Shown here in pieces: positions 36,123 to 45,318 of a stretch of 64,000 bases of DNA. The DNA is taken from the NCBI RefSeq assembly GCF_001750685.1, contig NZ_CP017269.1, positions 4,319,416 through 4,383,415 of the forward strand. Reading direction: 5' to 3'. The notes beneath the pieces were generated by a model. The model worked only from the letters and a program-made list of their open reading frames with translations, did not search any database and was not told the origin of the DNA. A program made the translations under genes and the position numbers. Source of the stretch: Geosporobacter ferrireducens. Lineage in GTDB: Bacteria; Bacillota; Clostridia; Peptostreptococcales; Thermotaleaceae. How positions within the stretch are numbered: the stretch's first letter is position 1; each line of letters opens with the position of its first letter.

Positions 36123-37298
36123 ATGATATCTTTAGAAAAAACAAGACCTGTATGGATTGAAGTAAATCTTGATGATTTAGCACATAACATGTCTGAAGTG
36201 AGAAAAGCTGTAAAAGAAGGGGTCCTGGTTACGGCTGTAATAAAAGCTGATGGTTATGGACATGGTGCAGTGGAGATTGCTGAGGTGCTGCTAAACAATG
36301 GCGCTGACCGGTTGGCTGTGGCTACCCTTTCTGAGGCCATTGAGCTGCGACGTGTTTATAGAGAAGTCCCAATTTTGGTAATGGGATATACGCCGGAAAG
36401 TTGTGCATCTGAAGTTGTGAAGAACGATATTATTCAGACCGTTTATTCTTTTGAACAGGCAGAAGGTTTTTCAAAAGCAGCGCAAGCCATAGAAAAAGAA
36501 GCGATTCTTCATATAAAAGTAGACACCGGAATGAGCAGGCTAGGTTTTCAACCAGATATTACCACTGTTAAAGCCATAAAAAATATTTCAAAACTGCCGA
36601 AAATTAAAATAGAGGGTATATTCACCCACTTTGCTGTAGCTGATGAAAAAGATAAAGCCTTTACAAATCAGCAGTATGCACGATTGATAGAATTAGTGGA
36701 AAAGCTAAAGGGTGAAGATATAGAAATACCGATCAGACATTGCTCCAATAGTGCTGCGATTATTGACCTGCAAGATTACAATCTAGATATGGTACGGGCA
36801 GGAATCATGCTCTATGGTCTTTATCCCTCCAGCGAAGTGAATAAGGAGAACGTGAAACTAAGACAAGTGATGTCTTTAAAAGCAAAGATAGCACACCTAA
36901 AAGAGCTAGAAGCAGGAATCGGAATCAGTTATGGGCTGAAGCATGTTACTGTTGACCGGACAAAAATTGCCACCCTGCCTATAGGTTATGCCGATGGTTT
37001 TACAAGAATGCTGTCAGGAAAAGCAGAAGTAATTGTAAAAGGAAAAAAAGTTCCAGTGGTTGGAAGAATTTGCATGGATCAATGTATGATTGATGTAACA
37101 GGCATCGACAATTTAGACAGAGGCGATGTTGTAACATTGATTGGCAGAGAGGGAGAAGAAGAAATTTCTGTAGATGATGTAGCAGCTAAGCTGGGGACGA
37201 TCAATTATGAGATTGTCTGTATGATGGGTAAGCGCATTCCACGTGTATATATTCGCAATGGAAAAGTTGTTAAAATTAAGGATTACCTGCTCCGCTAA
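36123..37298 (+). CDS. alr: Alanine racemase
   Basis: PLP enzyme making D-alanine for peptidoglycan, 391 residues. PLP lysine in VTAVIKADGYGHGA near residue 39; catalytic Tyr in GISYGLKHV; VKVDTGMSRLGF-like block and MVRAGIMLYGLYPS. The start at 36123 follows GAGGAGG; the upstream in-frame ATG has no ribosome site. In C. difficile the homologue next to gerS (alr2) affects the germination response to alanine, so a spore role is possible. Confidence 0.97.
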   Translation: MISLEKTRPVWIEVNLDDLAHNMSEVRKAVKEGVLVTAVIKADGYGHGAVEIAEVLLNNGADRLAVATLSEAIELRRVYREVPILVMGYTPESCASEVVKNDIIQTVYSFEQAEGFSKAAQAIEKEAILHIKVDTGMSRLGFQPDITTVKAIKNISKLPKIKIEGIFTHFAVADEKDKAFTNQQYARLIELVEKLKGEDIEIPIRHCSNSAAIIDLQDYNLDMVRAGIMLYGLYPSSEVNKENVKLRQVMSLKAKIAHLKELEAGIGISYGLKHVTVDRTKIATLPIGYADGFTRMLSGKAEVIVKGKKVPVVGRICMDQCMIDVTGIDNLDRGDVVTLIGREGEEEISVDDVAAKLGTINYEIVCMMGKRIPRVYIRNGKVVKIKDYLLR

Positions 37299-37447
37299 AT
37301 AAAAAGAAAGAGTAGCGGAGTCAGGGGGACGGTTCGAGCGTCACCGAAGCATAGCGAAGGTCCGGAGGGAAGACGATGGAACTGTCCCCCTGGCGAGGCG
37401 GATGTAATGCACTTAGTGTGACTTATATAGACTAAATAAAAAGAAAG
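37295..37447 (+). repeat. Small palindromic element flanked by a 16-base direct repeat
   Basis: CTAAATAAAAAGAAAG occurs at 37295-37310 and again at 37432-37447. Between them lie AGGGGGACGGTTC (37323-37335) and GAACTGTCCCCCT (37379-37391), a 13-base inverted repeat with one wobble. This GC-rich GGGGACGGTTC type of hairpin is, from memory, seen repeatedly in clostridial genomes. The direct repeat looks like a footprint of insertion or duplication. It occupies half of the 304-base gap between alr and the antitoxin gene. Confidence 0.65.
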
Positions 37448-37485
37448 TGAAATCTTTCAAAGAAGGGTATAAAAAGGTAGTCATA

Positions 37486-37515
37486 TTGACACACTTATAA
37501 TGAATAGTATATAAT
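37486..37515 (+). promoter_or_regulatory. Promoter of the endoAI-endoA operon
   Basis: TTGACA at 37486-37491 and TATAAT at 37510-37515 with an 18-base spacer, about 90 bases before the antitoxin start. Confidence 0.78.
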
Positions 37516-37565
37516 TGGATATATATTTTTGTATATACTATAATGGATGACTATGTCTGTATATA
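37507..37565 (+). promoter_or_regulatory. Three GTATATA boxes, candidate antitoxin operators
   Basis: GTATATA at 37507, 37531 and 37559, spanning the -10 and the transcript start; the first and second also form AGTATATA/TATATACT as an inverted repeat. Ribbon-helix-helix antitoxins bind short repeated boxes at their own promoter, so autoregulation is likely but inferred. Confidence 0.45.
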
Positions 37566-37602
37566 AATCAATTTTATATTTGGTATTTTTGGAGGTGTTT
37601 CT

Positions 37603-37878
37603 GTGGCTGAGTCAAAGCGTATTATAATAAGCTTGCCAGACAGTTTATTGAGAGAAGTAGATGATATTGTCGAAGTGGAGAAACGAAACCGAAGCGAATG
37701 TATCCGTGAAGCGATGCGGTTGTATATTCGGGAAAGAAAGAAAATACAAATTCGTGAAACCATGAAGAAGGGCTACAGGGAGATGGGAGCGATTAATTTA
37801 GCCTTAGCTGAAACAGGTATATATTCGGATTTTCAAACACTCGAAGGCTATGTAGCAAAGCTAGCGGAGTGTGAGTAG
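37603..37878 (+). CDS. ndoAI: Antitoxin EndoAI/MazE-type, ribbon-helix-helix
   Basis: 91 residues. N-terminal ribbon-helix-helix [19 protein letters not shown]...[14 protein letters not shown] binds DNA; the C-terminal part ([20 protein letters not shown]) matches the toxin-binding tail of Bacillus EndoAI. GTG start after GGAGGTG. It ends as the toxin gene begins. It should neutralise EndoA and repress the operon. Confidence 0.93.
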   Translation: MAESKRIIISLPDSLLREVDDIVEVEKRNRSECIREAMRLYIRERKKIQIRETMKKGYREMGAINLALAETGIYSDFQTLEGYVAKLAECE

Positions 37879-37879
37879 C

Positions 37880-38230
37880 GTGATTGTAAAAAGAGGCGAT
37901 ATTTTTTATGCGGATCTCAGTCCTGTGATTGGTTCGGAACAAGGCGGTGTCAGACCTGTTCTCATTGTTCAAAATGATGTTGGAAATAAATACAGCCCTA
38001 CAGTGATTGTAGCGGCGATTACTTCTCAGATCAATAAGGCAAAGCTACCGACGCATTTGGAGATAAGTGCCACAGAATATGGATTGTCAAAGGATTCCGT
38101 TGTATTGCTAGAGCAAATTCGGACGATTGACAAGAAAAGACTTCGGGAAAAGCTCGGACATTTGGATGAAGAGATGATGCATAAAGTGGATGAAGCGTTA
38201 TCCATCAGCTTTGGATTAGTAGATTTTTAA
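37880..38230 (+). CDS. ndoA: Toxin EndoA/MazF, mRNA endoribonuclease
   Basis: 116 residues, the same length as Bacillus subtilis EndoA. The N-terminus [23 protein letters not shown] is almost the family consensus; catalytic Arg/Thr context in [12 protein letters not shown] and VAAITSQI is intact. The GTG at 37880 aligns with the Bacillus start and follows the antitoxin stop; a GTG three codons earlier is possible. In Bacillus this enzyme cuts RNA at UACAU. Confidence 0.95.
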   Translation: MIVKRGDIFYADLSPVIGSEQGGVRPVLIVQNDVGNKYSPTVIVAAITSQINKAKLPTHLEISATEYGLSKDSVVLLEQIRTIDKKRLREKLGHLDEEMMHKVDEALSISFGLVDF

Positions 38231-38256
38231 GGCGGTTTGTAAAAACCGCCTTTTAT
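38229..38256 (+). terminator. Terminator after the toxin gene
   Basis: GGCGGTTT (38231-38238) with AAACCGCC (38243-38250) then TTTT. It overlaps the stop codon. Confidence 0.9.
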
Positions 38257-38415
38257 AATGGGTAAAATTGTAATAAAAAAATAATATTGTGACAGAAATA
38301 TAGTAAGCCCATGGGCCCATTTTTATGATAAAATATAGTTAGATTTTGTCACAGTGTACCAACATTTGATAGAATACTTTCTATTTCCCAGGCAATAGAC
38401 AAAGGAGGAATAATA

Positions 38416-38910
38416 ATGTGGAGAAGTTTTAGAAATAGTAAGCTGTATGTAACTATACTGGGGATATTTGTACTAACTGTTGTTTTTGCACAAGTTAGCA
38501 AAGCTGGTTATTTTGAGCCGGGAACAAAGGAAGATCCTATTGTAACACAGACATATGTAGAAAAAAGAAATGAACAGCTTCGTTATTACATAGATCAAAA
38601 AATTGAAGAATTACAGGGTAAAGTAAATCAGACGCAGGCAAATCAGTTCTACCAAGTTATCGAAGTCCAAAAAGGACAGAAGGTAATTTGTAAGGCCAGC
38701 ACAGAACTGATCGTGCGTTCAGGACAAGCCAAAGCTATTGCAAGTACTGCCGGCGGATTGTCTAATTTAATTTCTGGGAAAGATTTAAGATCAGGAGAAG
38801 TTGTGCCAATGAATCAATTGATTCTAGTACCCCGGGATGACGGAAGAGGAATCGACATCACCGCAGACAAGACTTTTATTCTCATTAAAGGCGGGTATGA
38901 AATCAAATAA
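38416..38910 (+). CDS. Hypothetical secreted or anchored protein, first gene of the wall-polymer cluster
   Basis: 164 residues: membrane anchor or signal KLYVTILGIFVLTVVFAQVSKA, a Glu/Gln-rich helical linker (YVEKRNEQLRYYIDQKIEELQ), then a compact domain with KVICKASTELIVRSGQAKAIAS and DDGRGIDITADKTFILIKGGYEI. I do not know the family; its position suggests a role in export or assembly of the polymer. AAAGGAGG precedes ATG. About 160 bases of AT-rich promoter DNA lie upstream. Confidence 0.75.
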   Translation: MWRSFRNSKLYVTILGIFVLTVVFAQVSKAGYFEPGTKEDPIVTQTYVEKRNEQLRYYIDQKIEELQGKVNQTQANQFYQVIEVQKGQKVICKASTELIVRSGQAKAIASTAGGLSNLISGKDLRSGEVVPMNQLILVPRDDGRGIDITADKTFILIKGGYEIK

Positions 38911-38934
38911 TATGATTGTTTGGAGAGAATAGGC

Positions 38935-40431
38935 ATGGCCAATATAAATCAAATGTTGAAAAATGTAGCAAAAGATACGGTATACTATACGGCAGCTAAG
39001 GTTGTAGCGGGATTAATGGGCATTCTATCTGTCAAGCTCTTTACAAGTCTCTTTGCACCGGATGTATTTGGAGACTATTCGATTGTCAGTACGACAGTGA
39101 ACATGCTTCTGATGATTGTATTTGGCTGGCTGTTTCATTCAGCAATCCGGTTTTCCCAAGAATATCAAGCGGTGGAGGAAAAGAAAAAATTCTACTCTAC
39201 CCTATTTTTGTGTTCAGCAGCAGTTACATTCATTACAATTTTCATGGCCCTTTTATTGCTGTTCTTTTTCCAAAACAGCATTGACAAAGGTTTGACAATC
39301 TTAATTCTGAGTGGCATACTATTTCTAGGAACCCAAAGCAATGCACTGGTCTTGTTCAATCTCCTTAGGGCAGAACGGATGAGTCGGCTTTATTCTTTGT
39401 TAACTATAGGTTATAGTATTTTAAAGCTGGTATCCATCTATATAATGGCGACGGTTATGCACTTTGGAGTAGACAGTATTTTTTGGAGTGGAGCCTTATT
39501 TGATCTAATCGTAATTATTTTGATGGCTTATAAGCTGAGAATATGGAAATACTTTGACAAGAACAGCTTTACATCCCGGTTATTTAGGCGTTTTCTTGCC
39601 TATGGGTCTCCCTTGATTGGTGTATCTGTTACAACTTGGATTTTATCAGCTTCCGATAAGTATGTAATAAAAATCTATCGGACATCTGCGGAGGTAGGGA
39701 TTTATTCCATTAGCTACAGTCTTGTAGCAGCAGGCTTTACACTAGTCAATACGTCTTTAATGCTGGGGTTATATCCTATTATTCTGAAGACCTGGAAGGA
39801 ACATGGGAAAAAAGGTACAGAGGAGCTCATGGGTAAGATTCTCAGATATTACTTGATTATGACGATACCGGCCTTTGTCGGACTGAGTGTTCTTGCACGG
39901 CCTGCGCTGACTGTGCTGGCATCTAGAGATTATATCAGCGGATATACGGTGATTCCATGGGTTGCATTAGGACTTTTGTTTCAAGGACTAACTGAATATG
40001 TAACAAAGATTTGGGAACTGCAGGAAAAAACAAAGACCATATTCTACCTGATGATAGCAGCGGCTACAGTAAATATTTTGCTAAATATTGTGATGGTGCC
40101 TTATTATGGCTTTTATGCAGCGGCCATTACTACAGCATTTTCTTATTTGCTTTATCTTGCATTGGCCTTAGGCTTATCCTATAAAATATTTACATGGAAA
40201 ATTTCTTTTAAATCCATGGGAAGAATTGCAGCAGCTTCTCTAATCATGGCAGCAGCCCTGCGGACATTGCTAGAGTTGATCCATCGTAGTACGATACACT
40301 TGATCCTTGGGATCATTTGTGGTGTGATGGTTTATTTTATGGCATTAATCATTGTTGGAGAATTAAAAGATGAAATAATTCAGATTCAGCGAGTTTTAAA
40401 AAGACGGAGGAATGATTATGAAAATCGTTGA
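38935..40431 (+). CDS. Polysaccharide flippase, Wzx/MATE-like
   Basis: 498 residues, about 12-14 hydrophobic segments, polysaccharide biosynthesis export family: FGDYSIVSTTVNMLLMIVFGW near the start, ASDKYVIKIYRTSAEVGIYSISYSL in the middle. It would flip lipid-linked repeat units across the membrane. The ATG at 38935 follows GGAGAG by seven bases. Its 3' end overlaps the DUF4330 gene by 14 bases. Confidence 0.92.
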   Translation: MANINQMLKNVAKDTVYYTAAKVVAGLMGILSVKLFTSLFAPDVFGDYSIVSTTVNMLLMIVFGWLFHSAIRFSQEYQAVEEKKKFYSTLFLCSAAVTFITIFMALLLLFFFQNSIDKGLTILILSGILFLGTQSNALVLFNLLRAERMSRLYSLLTIGYSILKLVSIYIMATVMHFGVDSIFWSGALFDLIVIILMAYKLRIWKYFDKNSFTSRLFRRFLAYGSPLIGVSVTTWILSASDKYVIKIYRTSAEVGIYSISYSLVAAGFTLVNTSLMLGLYPIILKTWKEHGKKGTEELMGKILRYYLIMTIPAFVGLSVLARPALTVLASRDYISGYTVIPWVALGLLFQGLTEYVTKIWELQEKTKTIFYLMIAAATVNILLNIVMVPYYGFYAAAITTAFSYLLYLALALGLSYKIFTWKISFKSMGRIAAASLIMAAALRTLLELIHRSTIHLILGIICGVMVYFMALIIVGELKDEIIQIQRVLKRRRNDYENR

Positions 40432-40906
40432 TGAGCGAGGCAGGCTGTTTGGCGTTGTCAATATAGTCGACCTAACTTTATTATTAGTGATTGTACTTTT
40501 TGCCGGAGGGGTTTATTATAAGTTGGTAGCAAAACAATCTATTACAGATAAAACCCATGCAGAGCAAGAGATATTTGTTACGATTAAATACACTCCACTT
40601 GATGAAGCAGAGCTAGATGGAGTGAATACGGGCGATCAGCTGGTTGCTAATAATGCGCTACAGCCGATTTATGTGGAAAATGTAGAAATACGCTCGGAAA
40701 AGGCAATGCTGGAAAAAAACGGAGTGTTGTCAGTGACGGAACATCCTTTTGAAAAAAGTATTTATATCACAATAAAAGGAGAAGCCTCCATCACTGATGC
40801 AAACATACACATGGCTAATCAAATCATTAAGATTGGACGGGAATTTTTCTTAAAAACCCTAACAACCGAGTGGAAGGGAATTGTTACGAATATCGAAATG
40901 CAGTAA
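40418..40906 (+). CDS. DUF4330 membrane-anchored protein, copy 1
   Basis: 162 residues. Starts MKIVDERGRLFGVVNIVDL, one membrane helix (LTLLLVIVLFAGGVYYKLVA), then an extracellular beta-rich part with ITIKGEASITDANIHMANQIIKIG. The second DUF4330 gene at 45319 has the same RLFGxxNxxDL start. Function unknown; members sit in polysaccharide clusters. The start at 40418 is chosen for seven-base spacing from GGAGG. Confidence 0.85.
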   Translation: MKIVDERGRLFGVVNIVDLTLLLVIVLFAGGVYYKLVAKQSITDKTHAEQEIFVTIKYTPLDEAELDGVNTGDQLVANNALQPIYVENVEIRSEKAMLEKNGVLSVTEHPFEKSIYITIKGEASITDANIHMANQIIKIGREFFLKTLTTEWKGIVTNIEMQ

Positions 40907-40919
40907 AGGAGATCAGAAG

Positions 40920-41456
40920 ATGAATGTGTTGAATAGGATTGTACAAGACAGCTTAATTTATCGCTGTGTCCGTTGGCTTCTTTCCGCTTATGAACATAGT
41001 ATCTTTCGCCGGATCATGGATGGGTTGGGTGTTTCCTTTGAAAATAGTGCAGCCTTTAATCGTTTTCTGGGGAAAGGAAAAAAGGAATCGGTCTATAGGA
41101 ATTCTTTATTATATAAGTTTTTATCATGGATCATTCAAGGCCTGAACAAGCTTTTTTATGCAACTTCTAGAGTATATAAGCAAGCTGAATCTACTAGCAT
41201 TTTGCTGAATGCTTTAAAGCAACTGAGGTTTGAGATAGAGATGAACCCTATGAAAAGCAGTTGGATTTTGGTTTTCGGATTTAGTATCGGGTTTTTGATG
41301 CTGCGAGTTAGTTTAAAGGCGGCAGTGGTTTTGGCAGCGGCCAATGGCATATTATTTGTTTTTTCCGGACAACAAGCTAAATTGAAGGATATTTTGTCAG
41401 GGAGTATGCTTTATCAACTCTATCAATACTTTTTAGATGAAGACGGGTGGTTATAG
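40920..41456 (+). CDS. Hypothetical membrane protein of the polysaccharide cluster
   Basis: 178 residues. An amphipathic, aromatic-rich N-terminal half (VLNRIVQDSLIYRCVRWLLSAY, YKFLSWIIQGLNKLFYATSRVYKQ) and one or two membrane segments near residues 120-155. No family recognised. The start ATG directly follows AAAGGAGATCAGAAG. It lies between DUF4330 and the ligase gene, two bases before the ligase start, hence part of the operon. Confidence 0.75.
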   Translation: MNVLNRIVQDSLIYRCVRWLLSAYEHSIFRRIMDGLGVSFENSAAFNRFLGKGKKESVYRNSLLYKFLSWIIQGLNKLFYATSRVYKQAESTSILLNALKQLRFEIEMNPMKSSWILVFGFSIGFLMLRVSLKAAVVLAAANGILFVFSGQQAKLKDILSGSMLYQLYQYFLDEDGWL

Positions 41457-41457
41457 C

Positions 41458-42810
41458 ATGAAAAAAAATGGAACAATTTTGTTATGGTTAGGAGGCTTGG
41501 CTTTAGGAATCATTGCTGCAAAGCTAGGCATAAAATATGCTTTTGCTTTTAGTATTCTGTTGATTACGCCTATTGCATTGATCATGAAGCCGGAGAGAGG
41601 ATTAAATTTACTGGCTGCTTATGCAGTCATTGACTTTGTATTTCGAACAAGGGGCGGAATACTGTCGGGAATCTGGGATGAACTGCTATTTATATTGATG
41701 ATTGGTGTATTTTTCGTGCATCTCCTGATAAATGGCAAGGGATTTCCTGTTCGTTTGACAGAATTGGACGTGCCTATTTTTGTGTTTTTTGGCATTAGCA
41801 TTTTTTTACTTCTGGTAAATTCACCAGAGCTTCATGTGGCTGTCGAAGGAATTCGGGTCATCTTGCAGTATATCCTATGGTATTTTGTAGCCATCAATAT
41901 TATCAAGGATAGAAGTGTTGTGAGAAAGTTATTATTGGTATTGATTGTGATTGCTGTACTCTTATCTCTTCATGGAATTTATCAATATATTATTGGTGTC
42001 GAAATTCCAACAACCTGGTATGATTCTAAACATGAAACCAGTATGCGAACGAGAGTATTCTCTATTATTGGAAGTCCGAACATTTTAGGGAGCTTACTGG
42101 TGCTGGCACTGCCTATTACCCTTTCCTTTGTATTAAATGAACGGGGGTGGCTGCGAAAACTGGTTTACCTAGGATCTATGGGCGTCATGGCACTTTGTCT
42201 TGTATTTACATTTTCAAGGGGTGCATGGCTAGCTTTTGCGCTATCCGCAGTCATCTACACCCTGTTAAAGGATAAACGGTTAATTATTCCTATGGTACTG
42301 GGTGCCGCAGTTTTACTGATTGCTGTACCGCAGATTGGAGATCGAATCGCATATATGATCAGTCCGGAATATATGCTAAGCAGTGCCAGGGGGGGAAGGA
42401 TTGCTCGATGGTCTGCAGCCATAGAAGCAGTGAAAACAAGTCCGATTTTTGGCGTTGGCTTGGGAAGATATGGCGGTGCTGTCGCTATGCGCTATATACC
42501 AGGTTCTTTCTATGCGGACAATTTTTATTTAAAGACCATGGCAGAGATGGGGATTATTGGGTTAACCGGATTTTTATATCTGTTGTACCGTGGCTGCATC
42601 GAATCCCTAAGAACCATACGAGGGTTGAAAGACCCAAAATTGTATAATATGGCAGTAGGGATTTTTACAGGCTTAATTGGTATATTGGCCCAAAATGCCG
42701 TTGAAAATGTTTTTGAGGTGCCGATGATGGCTACCTACTTCTGGCTCTTGGTAGCTGTGATTCTTTCTCTTCGCTATATAGAGGCAGAACCGCAGTGTGA
42801 GGTGAAATAA
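41458..42810 (+). CDS. O-antigen ligase/polymerase-like membrane protein
   Basis: 450 residues, about 10-12 membrane segments with the large extracellular loop typical of Wzy_C/WaaL proteins: FTFSRGAWLAFALSAVIYTLL, RIARWSAAIEAVKTSPIFGVGLGRYGG and the downstream LKTMAEMGIIGLTGFLYLL. It would polymerise repeat units or attach the glycan. GGGTGG precedes ATG. It is two bases from the glycosyltransferase gene. Confidence 0.9.
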   Translation: MKKNGTILLWLGGLALGIIAAKLGIKYAFAFSILLITPIALIMKPERGLNLLAAYAVIDFVFRTRGGILSGIWDELLFILMIGVFFVHLLINGKGFPVRLTELDVPIFVFFGISIFLLLVNSPELHVAVEGIRVILQYILWYFVAINIIKDRSVVRKLLLVLIVIAVLLSLHGIYQYIIGVEIPTTWYDSKHETSMRTRVFSIIGSPNILGSLLVLALPITLSFVLNERGWLRKLVYLGSMGVMALCLVFTFSRGAWLAFALSAVIYTLLKDKRLIIPMVLGAAVLLIAVPQIGDRIAYMISPEYMLSSARGGRIARWSAAIEAVKTSPIFGVGLGRYGGAVAMRYIPGSFYADNFYLKTMAEMGIIGLTGFLYLLYRGCIESLRTIRGLKDPKLYNMAVGIFTGLIGILAQNAVENVFEVPMMATYFWLLVAVILSLRYIEAEPQCEVK

Positions 42811-42811
42811 G

Positions 42812-43996
42812 ATGGATTATAAGAATATACCCCGTAAAGTTGTTTGTATTTCATCTATCGACTGGTTTCCCATTCCCACTAGGAAGCAACAGGTAATGTC
42901 TAGATTACCAAAGGATTATGACATTCTTTATATAGAACCGCCTATCACATTAATTTCACCCTTGAAGGATCGAAGCATGACCTTTAAGTTGACAGCGTTT
43001 CTAAAAGGAACGAAGAAGGTTCAGGAGAATATTACGGTTTATTGCCCGCCGCCAGTGCTTCCTTTTGGAAATATGTACCCTTGGATCAATCGATTGAATC
43101 AATGGTGGCAGTCCATTTTTATCAAAAGGATTATGAAAAGCCATGGTATGCAGAATCCCTTGATCTGGACCTATATGCCAAACAGCTTAGACTTGATAAA
43201 AAAGCTGGAATATCAAGGACTTATTTATGATTGTGTGGATGAGCATTCGGAATACAAAGGATTTATTCATAAGGAGGCACTTCTGCAAATGGAGAAGGCC
43301 CTGGCAGAAAGCTGTGATCTGGTATTTGTTACAGCAGAGGGTTTATATGAATCAAAGCGATCTTACAATGATCATACCTACTGTATTCCCAACGGTGTAA
43401 ACTTTGAACTATTTAACTCTGTCGATCAGGAAAGTACACCCATTGCTCAAGAAATTAAGGGCTTACAAAAACCGATCATTGGCTTTGTAGGTGTGATTCA
43501 AGAGTGGATTGATTTAAAACTGATTTACCGTATTGCCAATGAAAATCCCACTTGGTCTATTCTTATGGTAGGACCGATTGGTGCAGGCATTAATGTGGAA
43601 CCTCTAAAATCCTTACCGAACGTACACTTTGTAGGTGGGAAAAAACCGGAGGAACTGCCCCATTATATAAAGGGGTTTGATGTTTGTATCAATCCTTTTC
43701 GACAATCAAATCTGACCAAAAACGTAAGTCCTCTAAAGTTTTATGAATACCTGGCTACAGGAAAACCCATTGTTACAGTAGATATGCCAGCGGTTCGCAC
43801 TTTTGGAGATTGTGTAATGATTTCTGAGAATGAGGATGCTTTTTTGGAGAATATACAAAGGGCTTTAGAAGAAAACAGCGAGATTTTGAAGCAAAAACGG
43901 ATCGAGAAGGGAAGAGAATCTTCTTGGGATAGAAAAGTAATGGATATACTACAGATCATTGAAGAAACGTTGGGAGGAAAAAAACATGGAAAATAG
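42812..43996 (+). CDS. Glycosyltransferase, GT-B fold
   Basis: 394 residues without membrane segments. The C-terminal half carries IGFVGVIQEWIDLKLIYRIA, NVHFVGGKKPEELPHYIKGFDVCINPF and SPLKFYEYLATGKPIVTVDMP, the donor-binding pattern of GT4-like enzymes. The N-terminal acceptor domain is divergent. Adds a sugar to the lipid-linked repeat unit; donor unknown. It overlaps the dehydrogenase gene by 11 bases. Confidence 0.88.
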   Translation: MDYKNIPRKVVCISSIDWFPIPTRKQQVMSRLPKDYDILYIEPPITLISPLKDRSMTFKLTAFLKGTKKVQENITVYCPPPVLPFGNMYPWINRLNQWWQSIFIKRIMKSHGMQNPLIWTYMPNSLDLIKKLEYQGLIYDCVDEHSEYKGFIHKEALLQMEKALAESCDLVFVTAEGLYESKRSYNDHTYCIPNGVNFELFNSVDQESTPIAQEIKGLQKPIIGFVGVIQEWIDLKLIYRIANENPTWSILMVGPIGAGINVEPLKSLPNVHFVGGKKPEELPHYIKGFDVCINPFRQSNLTKNVSPLKFYEYLATGKPIVTVDMPAVRTFGDCVMISENEDAFLENIQRALEENSEILKQKRIEKGRESSWDRKVMDILQIIEETLGGKKHGK

Positions 43997-45284
43997 AAAT
44001 CAAATAGCCGTATTTGGCCTCGGATTTGTTGGATTGCCCTTGGCATTGAGCTTTGCCATGAGAGGTGCAAAGGTTGTAGGTGTAGACATCGATACACGCT
44101 TAATACAAGAATTAAATCAGGGCATTACCCATCACCTGGAAGCCTATCAGGGTGAGTCGATCCAAGAGATTTTGAAGACACAACTTGCTTTTGGAAGATT
44201 TGAAGCAACAGCTGATCCTACTGCTGCAATGGAGAAGTGTAACAGCTTTATCGTGACGGTGGGTATTCCGGTAGTTGACGGAAATGGTTATATGGGTCAC
44301 TTGGAAAGTGTGAGCAAGACCATCGCAAAAGGCTTAAAAAAAGGAGATTTGGTGGTTATTCGAAGTACTGTGGTTCCAGGTACAGTGCGCAGCTTTATTC
44401 AACCAATCTTAGAAGAAAGCGGATTAAAGGCTGGGGAGGATTTCTTTTTGGGATATGCCTCAGAGAGAATTGCGGAAGGAAAAGCCTTTGATGAATTTGA
44501 AAATATGCCTACATTGGTTAGTGGCGTGAATGAGGCCAGTGCAAAGGCCACAGAAAAATTATTGAAGATTGTAACAAAGGCAGAGATCGTTATCGCTTCA
44601 TCCATAGAAGTAGTAGAGACTTCTAAGGTATTGGAAAATCTTTCAAGAGATATTAATATTGCTATGGTAAACGAATTTGCGAAATTTACAAAGAAAATGG
44701 GCATTGATATCTTCGAAGTCATCAAAGTAGCAAATACCCATAAAAGGGTAAATCTGTTGTATCCGGGACCAGGTGTAGGCGGGTACTGTATACCCAATGC
44801 TTTCTATTATTTAAAACCTAGGGCAGATGAGCTGGGCGTAGGCCTGGAGCTATCGGCTGCAGCGAGAGCTATCAATAAAGGAACACCTAATCGTGTAGCA
44901 GAAATGGCTGTAAAAAACCTGCAGGTAGCACCAAAGGATGCAAAAATCTGTATTCTGGGAATGGCCATGAAAGACTATTCATCAGACGATCGAATGAGTC
45001 CTGCTTTAGATGTTATAGAGGCATTGCAGAGTCAGGATATTGAGGTGGCTGTATACGATCCTGCGATCCCTGCACAACACCCTTATCTGGCAGATAGACT
45101 CGAGGATGCATTGCAAAATGCTCACGGAATTATTGTTTTGGCAAAGCAGGATGGTATTGATTTTGACAAATTAGAATATTTTAGAGGCTTTATGTCTGGA
45201 GACAAGCCCTTTATTATAGATACTAGAAATATTTATTGCAAAGAACTTGTAGAAGGAAAAGGATTTGTATTTGAAGGACTTTAA
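43986..45284 (+). CDS. Nucleotide-sugar dehydrogenase, UDP-ManNAc/UDP-glucose type
   Basis: 432 residues. N-terminal Rossmann motif VFGLGFVGLPLAL, VGVDIDTRLI; VIRSTVVPGTVRS; ASERIAEGKAF; catalytic Cys in GPGVGGYCIPNAFY; C-terminal UDP-binding region. It makes a uronic-acid sugar nucleotide for the polymer. The exact substrate cannot be read from the sequence. The start at 43986 follows GGGAGG. Confidence 0.93.
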   Translation: MENRNQIAVFGLGFVGLPLALSFAMRGAKVVGVDIDTRLIQELNQGITHHLEAYQGESIQEILKTQLAFGRFEATADPTAAMEKCNSFIVTVGIPVVDGNGYMGHLESVSKTIAKGLKKGDLVVIRSTVVPGTVRSFIQPILEESGLKAGEDFFLGYASERIAEGKAFDEFENMPTLVSGVNEASAKATEKLLKIVTKAEIVIASSIEVVETSKVLENLSRDINIAMVNEFAKFTKKMGIDIFEVIKVANTHKRVNLLYPGPGVGGYCIPNAFYYLKPRADELGVGLELSAAARAINKGTPNRVAEMAVKNLQVAPKDAKICILGMAMKDYSSDDRMSPALDVIEALQSQDIEVAVYDPAIPAQHPYLADRLEDALQNAHGIIVLAKQDGIDFDKLEYFRGFMSGDKPFIIDTRNIYCKELVEGKGFVFEGL

Positions 45285-45318
45285 AACAGGTCAAATATCA
45301 ATGGAGCGAGGTGTAAAA

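Noticed and set aside
43741..44300. Minus-strand ORFs inside glycosyltransferase and dehydrogenase genes
   Set aside because: Antisense shadows without start signals; the plus-strand products have intact family motifs.
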